From positions 1 through 10,597 of the forward strand of contig DAHXPE010000064.1 of assembly GCA_027364495.1 (NCBI GenBank): a DNA stretch of 10,597 bases. Reading direction: 5' to 3'. The notes under the pieces were generated by a model that saw only the letters and a program-made list of their open reading frames with translations, made no database searches and was not told where the DNA came from. This document shows positions 1 to 5,223 of the stretch, piece by piece. Source of the stretch: Candidatus Heimdallarchaeota archaeon. Its GTDB lineage: Archaea > Asgardarchaeota > Heimdallarchaeia > Hodarchaeales > LC-3. Within the stretch, counting starts at the first letter, position 1. Every line of letters begins with the position of its first letter. The position numbers and the translations under genes were made by a program.

Positions 1-60
1 GAAGAATATATTTTTTCAACCTTTTTTAACCAAAATCGAATAAAAGATCATTTTATATTA

Positions 61-106
61 TAAATTCAAATTTATAGCCATATAACCTTTTTAATGTTTG
101 AATTTA
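61..106. repeat. 10-bp inverted repeat downstream of the DPM1-like gene
   Basis: TAAATTCAAA at 61-70 is matched by its exact reverse complement TTTGAATTTA at 97-106, with a 26-bp loop. It lies in the 3' flank of the DPM1-like gene and could form a weak AT-only stem-loop in the transcript. No long T-tract follows on the minus strand, so a terminator role is unsupported. The rest of 1-139 shows nothing recognisable. Confidence 0.25.
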
Positions 107-139
107 CTTTTAAGAAATTTTTTCATTTGACCTATTTTT

Positions 140-889
140 TCACAGATTGAGTTTTGCTCGTTTTCTCCAACCAAAGAAAAAAAGTTTAAGGACCTGAATC
201 CAAAAATCTATTATATCCTTCGATCCTAATTTACTCTTCCCAACCTTCCTATCATAAAAAACAATTGGCACTTCGCCGACTTTTGCTTCTAATAATTTTT
301 CAATTATATAGGCCATTTCAATTTGAAAGGCGTAACCTGAGTTATCTATTTGGTCCAAACGTATTTTTTTTAACAAATCAGTTCTAAAAGCTCTATAACC
401 TGATGTAACATCATGGATTTTCAATCGAAGCAATGTTCGTGTATAAATATTTGCTCCTGATGATATCATTTTTCTTGATATTGGCCAATCAGGATTTCCA
501 CCACCTTTTATTTTTCTTGATCCTACCACAAAGTCTTTACCTTCGTCAGATAGCATTTTAACAATGGCGGGGATGACTTCAGGATCATGAGAATGATCTG
601 CGTCCATCTCAAATATGATGTCGGGATTGCTTTTGAAAGCTTCCGTGAAACCAGCAATATAAGCTTTTCCCAAGCCTTGTTTTTCTTGCCTTAATAATAA
701 TTTGATTCTGTTATCTTTTTGCTCCCACAATTTTACAACATTAGCTGTTCCATCAGGAGAGTTATCATCAATTACTAAAATTGAACCTTGGAGACTATTA
801 TTATCAAATATTTTTAATAATATAGGAATTAGTGTATCAATATTCTCCTTTTCATTATAAGTTGGTAAACAAATCGTGAATTTAGTCAT
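140..889 (-). CDS. DPM1-like polyprenol-phosphate mannosyltransferase (GT2 family)
   Basis: Predicted to transfer mannose (or another hexose) from the GDP-sugar to a polyprenyl/dolichyl phosphate at the cytoplasmic face of the membrane, giving the lipid-linked donor for glycan assembly. The 249 residues hold the GT-A motifs of the DPM1 family in order: PTYNE at 9-13, DDNSPDGT at 41-48, GLGKAY at 72-77, the metal-binding DADHSHDP at 96-103, GSR at 123-125, DVTSGYRAF at 160-168, GYAFQIEM at 185-192 and RKVGKSKL at 214-221. No transmembrane segment follows the catalytic domain and the protein stops at a basic tail, so it resembles the short soluble human-type DPM1 (about 260 residues) rather than GT2 proteins fused to a GtrA membrane domain. 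The start is the ATG directly before TKFTICLPTYNE; only a weak GGA lies upstream. It stands alone on its strand, divergent from the roadblock-like gene. Family call is firm; the exact sugar is inferred. Confidence 0.93.
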   Translation of the reverse strand: MTKFTICLPTYNEKENIDTLIPILLKIFDNNSLQGSILVIDDNSPDGTANVVKLWEQKDNRIKLLLRQEKQGLGKAYIAGFTEAFKSNPDIIFEMDADHSHDPEVIPAIVKMLSDEGKDFVVGSRKIKGGGNPDWPISRKMISSGANIYTRTLLRLKIHDVTSGYRAFRTDLLKKIRLDQIDNSGYAFQIEMAYIIEKLLEAKVGEVPIVFYDRKVGKSKLGSKDIIDFWIQVLKLFFFGWRKRAKLNL

Positions 890-918
890 TGTATTCGTTT
901 TCCAGATTGCTTTAGATT

Positions 919-958
919 CATTTTTTATTTTATTACCAGCAAGGTAATTGACAAGGTA
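919..958. promoter_or_regulatory. Divergent promoter region with palindrome upstream of the DPM1-like gene
   Basis: In the 188-bp divergent gap, an A/T stretch at 919-931 reads AATAAAATAAAA on the minus strand and lies about 30-40 nt before the DPM1 ATG, which is a plausible TATA position. Directly behind it, 932-948 is the perfect inverted repeat ATTACC-agcaa-GGTAAT. The half-site CAAGGTA is repeated at 940-946 and 952-958, 12 bp apart, about one helical turn. This looks like an operator or activator site at the BRE edge of the promoter, but the binding protein is unknown and short palindromes arise easily in AT-rich DNA. Confidence 0.3.
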
Positions 959-1047
959 TTTAATCCTGAGTTATAAATAGAAAAATAAAATATTTAAATG
1001 AAACATACCGTTTCTTTATTACTCTACTTACATCCCCCTTACTCAAT

Positions 1048-1056
1048 AATTTAAAA
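1048..1056 (+). promoter_or_regulatory. TATA box of the roadblock-like/coiled-coil operon
   Basis: AATTTAAAA is centred about 26 nt before the ATG at 1078, the usual archaeal TATA-to-start-site distance. Transcription would then begin at or next to the start codon, giving a leaderless mRNA. That fits the absence of any Shine-Dalgarno sequence before 1078. A second TATA-like stretch near 985-998 (AATATTTAAAT) would give a leader of roughly 60 nt and is the less likely alternative. Confidence 0.4.
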
Positions 1057-1077
1057 TTTTAGGATTAATCTTTAATC

Positions 1078-1497
1078 ATGTCTTATAAGAGTCTAATTGA
1101 CAAATTTTCTGCCGCTTATCCCATTTTCGGAATATACATTCATGATGCTGGTAGGTTAATTTCCCTTAACCAAAAGAATCCTAAAGGTTTACTTGTTCTT
1201 CGTGAAAACGTTAATAAGCTTAATCATGAAGGCAATTTTATGCTTGAATCAACTAATGAATCCTATGGATTAGTTATTAGTCAGACCCCTTCTAAAAGTC
1301 AGCTGATTTTACTTGTACCGGGTGATAAACTCGATTCATTAGCTAAACATTGGTCCAGAATTTTACCTGCTATTCTCAAAACTTTACCTGTTGAAGAAAT
1401 TGTCGAAGAAGAGAGTCCAGTTACTCAATTAGCCCGGTTGGCTTCTCAAATTAACGAAGCTTTTGATCAAATTATTTCTTATTATTCTAAAGATTAG
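1078..1497 (+). CDS. Small protein with a roadblock/longin-like fold pattern (putative)
   Basis: I do not recognise this 139-residue protein by sequence alone. Its predicted order is helix (1-15), two strands around a turn (16-31, FGIYIHDAG then RLISL), helix (about 34-50), three strands (53-60, 62-70 YGLVISQTP, 74-80 SQLILLVPG) and a long helix (83-103). This helix-strand-strand-helix-three-strands-helix order is that of roadblock/LC7 domains, which are abundant in Asgard genomes, commonly dimerise and often partner small GTPases or motors. An acidic linker (VEEIVEEE, 105-112) and a final amphipathic helix (114-135) follow. There is no signal peptide, membrane segment or cysteine. It is the first gene of a two-gene unit with the coiled-coil gene 33 nt downstream, so the products may bind each other. 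The CDS is firm; the fold assignment is inference. Confidence 0.8.
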   Translation: MSYKSLIDKFSAAYPIFGIYIHDAGRLISLNQKNPKGLLVLRENVNKLNHEGNFMLESTNESYGLVISQTPSKSQLILLVPGDKLDSLAKHWSRILPAILKTLPVEEIVEEESPVTQLARLASQINEAFDQIISYYSKD

Positions 1498-1518
1498 TAA
1501 ATTACCACTCCTGAACAT

Positions 1519-1523
1519 GGAGG
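1519..1523 (+). promoter_or_regulatory. Strong Shine-Dalgarno that fixes a TTG start
   Basis: GGAGG ends 7 nt before the TTG at 1531, the best ribosome-binding site in the window. The nearby ATG triplets at 1538 and 1541 are out of frame with the long reading frame, and the first in-frame ATG lies about 210 bp downstream (1741), so TTG is the credible start of the coiled-coil gene. Confidence 0.75.
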
Positions 1524-1530
1524 ATTCAAC

Positions 1531-3057
1531 TTGTCACATGATGATGATATTTTAAGTGAATTAGTTAAAACTGTTAAGGAACTTTCTGAAAAAAATTTCA
1601 GCCTTGCCTTGAAGGTTAATGAATTAGAAAAAAAAATTGAGCAAACTGATCAAAACACTAAGGATATTACTCAATTAAAAAGCAATTCAGATGCGGCAAA
1701 TACTGATAGGACTGCTATTAAAGATTTGCTCAACTTAAAAATGTCAGAAACGAAAAATAATCTTGAGGAAAAACTCAATTCGTTTAAAAATGATTTTTCG
1801 TATTTGAAAGAAGATATGAAAAATTTAGATTCCCAAAATGTTGATTTTAAACAGCAATTAGCTTCTTTAAAAAGTGAAATCCAAAATTCACTCAAAATCT
1901 TATCTGATGAGACATTAAAGAATATTGAAAAACTAAAAATTGAATATACTTCTAGTATCCAAAAAAATACTGATTCTATCTCAAGTATCTTGACTACTCA
2001 CCAAAAATCAGAAAAAGATTTGATTTCCAATTTAGAAACGGTTGCTAATACATTACAAGATAAAATTAATACTGTTTCTAATCAATCCGCTTCTTCTATT
2101 ACTGATTTATCCTCAAAACTTCAAAATGCTGATTCTCAAATAATAGAAAAACTTGATGAAATTAATAAAACATTAACAGATACCATTAATAATTTGGATG
2201 AATCAAATAAAGCTCAATTTGAAAAAATTATAACTGAAACAGCTATTGAATTAAATAGATTATCAGAAGAAACTGATCAGAAAGTTCAGCACGCAACTGA
2301 ATCATTTGATTCAAAATTACAGAAAACAGTTGGTGATTCAGATATCAAATTCGAAAATCAACTAGGAATTATGACTAATTTAACATCTCAGACTGAATTA
2401 ACTATTAATAGTATTAATAAACGACTTGATCATTTTTTTGAGATTTCGACAAATCATTCTGATGTATTAAAAGTTTTTGAGGAAACTATTGGTCAGATTC
2501 ACGCAAATATTGAACAAACTGCTCTTGAAGCAAAAAAAGATCAAGAATTACTTTTGGAATCGTTCCAAAAAATTATTGTTGGTCAAGCTGAAAATCTTCG
2601 TAATGAATTATTGTCTTTCTCAAAAGAAATTCGTACAAATTTATCAAAATTCAATGATGATGTTGCAAATAAATTTACCCCTATTGATGAATCCATTAGA
2701 ATAAACGATCGTATCAAGGCATTGGATAGTGATTTAAGATCAAGATCAGAAAGCATTAGAAAAGAACTCATTGATTCCTTAGATGAAAATATGAAAAAAT
2801 TCGATTCTTCTATTAAAGAATCAATCTCATCAGTTGATGAATACCGTGTCGATCTTGAGCGTTTCAAAGATGATATTGAATCACTCATAGAACGGAAAGT
2901 CAATGAAAAGACAGAATTTTCGATGGAACTTTTTAATAATCTGTTGACGAAAGCGGAACAGATTTCAAAATTAGTCCAAGACTCTCGTGTATCTAAAATA
3001 CCAAAGATAGCTGTTCCTGTCCCAGAAATAAAAAATGTTAATCCTGAAGAAAATTAA
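1531..3057 (+). CDS. Long coiled-coil protein of unknown function, second gene of operon
   Basis: This 508-residue protein is almost wholly predicted coiled coil: dense in Lys, Glu, Asp, Asn and Ser, with Leu/Ile at heptad-like spacing from about residue 6 to 480. It has no Cys and no Trp, only four Gly, and a single Pro (384, in FTPID) before a short proline-containing tail (KIPKIAVPVPEI near 490-502). Pro384 probably marks a hinge between a long N-terminal rod and a shorter C-terminal rod. There is no signal peptide or membrane segment, no Walker motif as in SMC or Rad50 ATPases, and no HAMP or chemoreceptor signalling tip, so it should be cytosolic and structural or scaffold-like. It starts at TTG behind GGAGG and follows the roadblock-like gene by 33 nt, which suggests co-expression and perhaps a complex. 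No family is recognised; function is unassigned. Confidence 0.85.
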   Translation: MSHDDDILSELVKTVKELSEKNFSLALKVNELEKKIEQTDQNTKDITQLKSNSDAANTDRTAIKDLLNLKMSETKNNLEEKLNSFKNDFSYLKEDMKNLDSQNVDFKQQLASLKSEIQNSLKILSDETLKNIEKLKIEYTSSIQKNTDSISSILTTHQKSEKDLISNLETVANTLQDKINTVSNQSASSITDLSSKLQNADSQIIEKLDEINKTLTDTINNLDESNKAQFEKIITETAIELNRLSEETDQKVQHATESFDSKLQKTVGDSDIKFENQLGIMTNLTSQTELTINSINKRLDHFFEISTNHSDVLKVFEETIGQIHANIEQTALEAKKDQELLLESFQKIIVGQAENLRNELLSFSKEIRTNLSKFNDDVANKFTPIDESIRINDRIKALDSDLRSRSESIRKELIDSLDENMKKFDSSIKESISSVDEYRVDLERFKDDIESLIERKVNEKTEFSMELFNNLLTKAEQISKLVQDSRVSKIPKIAVPVPEIKNVNPEEN

Positions 3058-3061
3058 TTAA

Positions 3062-3070
3062 TTTTTTTTT
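3062..3070 (+). terminator. Oligo-T terminator after the coiled-coil gene
   Basis: Nine consecutive T lie 5 nt after the stop codon on the coding strand, the typical intrinsic terminator signal of archaeal RNA polymerase. No stable hairpin precedes it. Confidence 0.6.
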
Positions 3071-3137
3071 ACTTACGTAAAAAACTTTGAAAAAAAAGGA
3101 TAAATATTCAAAATTAAGTAAATTATTTTTGAAAATT

Positions 3138-3144
3138 AAAAAAA
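3138..3144 (-). terminator. Oligo-T terminator after the OST48-like gene
   Basis: Seven A on the plus strand give seven U in the minus-strand transcript, about 25 nt after the OST48-like stop. A second run of eight at 3090-3097 could act as a back-up. The two convergent genes therefore each have a T-tract within this 112-bp gap. Confidence 0.5.
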
Positions 3145-3169
3145 GAATACAATTTTAATGGTTTATTCT

Positions 3170-4474
3170 CTACAATCCAGTTTTCTTAAATTCTCTCCAC
3201 ACATAAGCTGCTGTTATTAAATAGATTAATATACCACCAATTAAAACTGTTGAAATTGTCAAATCTGGGAGTGCTGGACCTTTGAATTCTAAATTGATAT
3301 AAACACGACCTAATTCAAACTTCTGGTCAATATATCCTCTTTTAAATAATAAAACATTTATATCAACATAATACCATATTCTAGCATCTTTTGTCGATAT
3401 GGATCCGAAAAACAAATTATTTCCAATATAGGTCATATAGTTATAGTTGACAATAGAATTAGTAACAGCGAGAACAAATCTAACTTGAGCATCTTTTAGG
3501 GTTTGGTTATATTCATTTGTAAGGCCAACAGTTGCATTTACGTAAAATCCACGATTAATTTTCTGCAGTGAATCGACATTCAACGCGTGACTTAACATAT
3601 GGAAGTAACCAGTATTTCTTCCGAGCCATTTCATTATATTAATGCTAAATAATTGGTTACTTAATCCATACATATTGGAATAGACACCAGTTAAGTTAAA
3701 CATATCGTTTGAAAATATTTGAGAAGATCCCAAAATAACTATTCTACCATAAAATCCTGTTTCAATTGCTATTCCCAGACTTTGACCATTCCGTGGATCG
3801 ACAACTATTGGATAGATATCTTTAATCGTAATATTGTTTATTTCTGGAATGGCAGTTGTATTAATATTTACTCCTACTGTGTCTGGCAAAACCAATTTAG
3901 TTACATTTTCTGTAACGGGTGTTACCGGTGAACTGAATTGAGTTGATACAACGTAATTTTGTTGCATACCTAATTCTGATCCGTGAATTATGTCAGATGT
4001 AAAATTAACTACTGGAGCTTGAAAGAGATCAGTAAAGAATGATTCAGCAGCAATGCTTGAATTTGCTGTATTAACTAAATACAAGAGTCCTTTTCCATGA
4101 TTGAGTGCATCTTTTACTGCAGATATCTCAGATGAACCAGCTTCTGTACCAGAGTTAAAAATTACAATTACTTGATTTGGACTTGAAGTGCTTGAAAATG
4201 AATCGGAAGTTATTGATCCTATAGGTGTAGAGTTTCCACTAAATTCGTGTTGCCAGGTGTTAAGAATATCAGTATAATTAGACTGGTCGGTGCTATTATA
4301 GAATTTGTAACCAAAATTTATTGATGATGTATTAAAACCTGGACCTAAATCCACTTGGGGAAAGCCAGAATTATCAACACTTTGGGCCAGTACACCTGGT
4401 TGGCTTGTTTGAGCTTGAAAAATAAATGTAATCAAAATAAGAACTGAAAAAGCAAATTTAAAACTCATTTTCAT
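3170..4474 (-). CDS. OST48/WBP1-like oligosaccharyltransferase subunit
   Basis: Predicted accessory subunit of the membrane complex that moves a lipid-linked glycan onto Asn in N-X-S/T sequons. Architecture of the 434 residues: signal peptide (hydrophobic 6-20), a long extracytoplasmic part, one transmembrane helix (about 406-426) and a short basic cytosolic tail (REFKKTGL). This is the type I topology and length of eukaryotic OST48/WBP1. The N-terminal part looks like the GIFT alpha/beta domain (strand VIVIF at 102-106; GKGLLYLVNTANSS at 127-140). GRIVILGSSQIFSNDMFN (243-260) resembles, from memory, the ARVIFSGSLDFFSDSFFN stretch of human OST48. INIMKWL (278-284) then matches its Arg-Trp helix, and YYVDINVLLFKRGY (368-381) matches its FKVDYNRLGY segment before the membrane. 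Twelve N-X-S/T sequons lie in the ectodomain. ATG at 4474 has GGAG 11 nt upstream. A GldG-type GIFT protein is the main alternative, but the C-terminal half argues against it. Confidence 0.82.
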   Translation of the reverse strand: MKMSFKFAFSVLILITFIFQAQTSQPGVLAQSVDNSGFPQVDLGPGFNTSSINFGYKFYNSTDQSNYTDILNTWQHEFSGNSTPIGSITSDSFSSTSSPNQVIVIFNSGTEAGSSEISAVKDALNHGKGLLYLVNTANSSIAAESFFTDLFQAPVVNFTSDIIHGSELGMQQNYVVSTQFSSPVTPVTENVTKLVLPDTVGVNINTTAIPEINNITIKDIYPIVVDPRNGQSLGIAIETGFYGRIVILGSSQIFSNDMFNLTGVYSNMYGLSNQLFSINIMKWLGRNTGYFHMLSHALNVDSLQKINRGFYVNATVGLTNEYNQTLKDAQVRFVLAVTNSIVNYNYMTYIGNNLFFGSISTKDARIWYYVDINVLLFKRGYIDQKFELGRVYINLEFKGPALPDLTISTVLIGGILIYLITAAYVWREFKKTGL

Positions 4475-4485
4475 GTTTAAAAATA

Positions 4486-4489
4486 CTCC
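4486..4489 (-). promoter_or_regulatory. Shine-Dalgarno of the OST48-like gene
   Basis: GGAG on the minus strand lies 11 nt before the ATG at 4474 and 17 nt before the internal ATG (Met3) at 4468. The spacing favours the first ATG as the start. Confidence 0.45.
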
Positions 4490-4577
4490 AATTATTAACG
4501 TAAAACCTATATGGATAATACTTCGATTTTCTATGCATTATTAATTTAGATTTAACTTAAAAGGACAATTTTTATTC

Positions 4578-4586
4578 AAAAAAAAA
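4578..4586 (-). terminator. Oligo-T terminator downstream of profilin
   Basis: Nine A on the plus strand give U9 in the minus-strand transcript about 75 nt after the profilin stop. A shorter run of six (4634-4639) lies closer. This separates profilin from the OST48-like gene, which lies on the same strand 185 bp further on. Confidence 0.45.
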
Positions 4587-4659
4587 CGTTTTAATATCTA
4601 TCGTATTCGAGACAAATTCAAAAACTACAAAATAAAAAAGAAGAAGGTAAATTTTTCCG

Positions 4660-5025
4660 TTACCCAAACTGTTGAGCCATAATGGAAACTTCTGCATGAA
4701 TATTCATTGGTTGGAATGGACAACCTGCGTCGCTCCATGTTAAAAAGTAATACCCATTAGGAGCACGATGAATAATAACTGTACCGCCTCCACCAAGGTT
4801 TTTGCCGACAAAGGTCTGACCAGGATCATTTTTAATACTTGAAAATTTGGTTGTGCCTATAACAATGCTTGGTTGTTTACTTTGCCAGGCTGAAATTACT
4901 GATTTACCGTCAATAACCCATTCTGGCTGGTTTGTCCAGTAAATACCACCGTTAGGATCCATAATAACTACAATAGAAAAATACTGATTTTGTAATAAAT
5001 AGTTCATAGTATCTGAATAACTCAT
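4660..5025 (-). CDS. Asgard profilin
   Basis: Predicted actin-monomer-binding protein that controls filament assembly in the cytosol. At 121 residues it is slightly shorter than eukaryotic profilins (125-140). The order fits the profilin fold: N-terminal helix (1-14), strands YFSIVVIM (15-22) and GGIYWTN (26-32), a helical turn in KSVISAW, strands around PSIVIGTTKFSSIKND, a Gly-rich turn followed by GTVIIHRAP, then YYFLTWSD, and a C-terminal helix (about NIHAEVSIMAQQF). Trp30 in IYWTN sits where eukaryotic profilins carry the conserved poly-proline-binding Trp, but the C-terminal His/Tyr pair of that site is not evident, so poly-proline binding is doubtful. The text closely resembles published Lokiarchaeal profilins. 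A GAGG lies 9 nt before the ATG, with a TATA box further upstream, so it is probably monocistronic. Family call is strong; ligand preference is inferred. Confidence 0.9.
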   Translation of the reverse strand: MSYSDTMNYLLQNQYFSIVVIMDPNGGIYWTNQPEWVIDGKSVISAWQSKQPSIVIGTTKFSSIKNDPGQTFVGKNLGGGGTVIIHRAPNGYYFLTWSDAGCPFQPMNIHAEVSIMAQQFG

Positions 5026-5058
5026 TTCAAATTTCCTCGCAAATTAAGATCTTGATGC

Positions 5059-5069
5059 TTTAAATAAAA
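5059..5069 (-). promoter_or_regulatory. TATA box of the profilin gene
   Basis: On the minus strand TTTATTTAAAG is centred about 39 nt before the ATG. A start site 26 nt downstream would give a short leader of about 13 nt that just contains the GAGG at 5035-5038. Position and sequence both fit an archaeal core promoter. Confidence 0.45.
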
Positions 5070-5223
5070 GTAATTTTTGATCTTTTTTAGTTATATTACA
5101 GTATATATTAGTGAAATATGGTTTATAGATTGTACCTCTGTTTACCACACTTATAAATAAACCTATTCAATCAAATTACATGATAAATTAGAGAAAAGAA
5201 AACCAAAGAAATTGATAAATAGT

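Noticed and set aside
2583..2903. Minus-strand frame of 106 codons inside the coiled-coil gene (also 1671-1895 on the minus strand and 2477-2704 on the plus strand)
   Set aside because: Ser/Phe-rich or Lys/Leu-rich translations are the expected shadow of a Lys/Glu-rich coiled-coil coding strand; no start signals or family likeness.
1531..3057. Coiled-coil protein as a chemoreceptor or SMC/Rad50-type ATPase
   Set aside because: No membrane helices, HAMP domain, glycine-hinge signalling tip, Walker A/B or zinc hook are present.
3719..3931. Plus-strand frame of 70 codons inside the OST48-like gene
   Set aside because: Antisense shadow with odd composition (many Cys, Tyr, Asn) and no promoter or Shine-Dalgarno.
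3170..4474. OST48-like protein as an S-layer protein or GldG-type gliding/ABC component
   Set aside because: The ordered matches in the C-terminal half and the single C-terminal helix with a short basic tail fit OST48 better; no tandem surface-repeat domains are seen.
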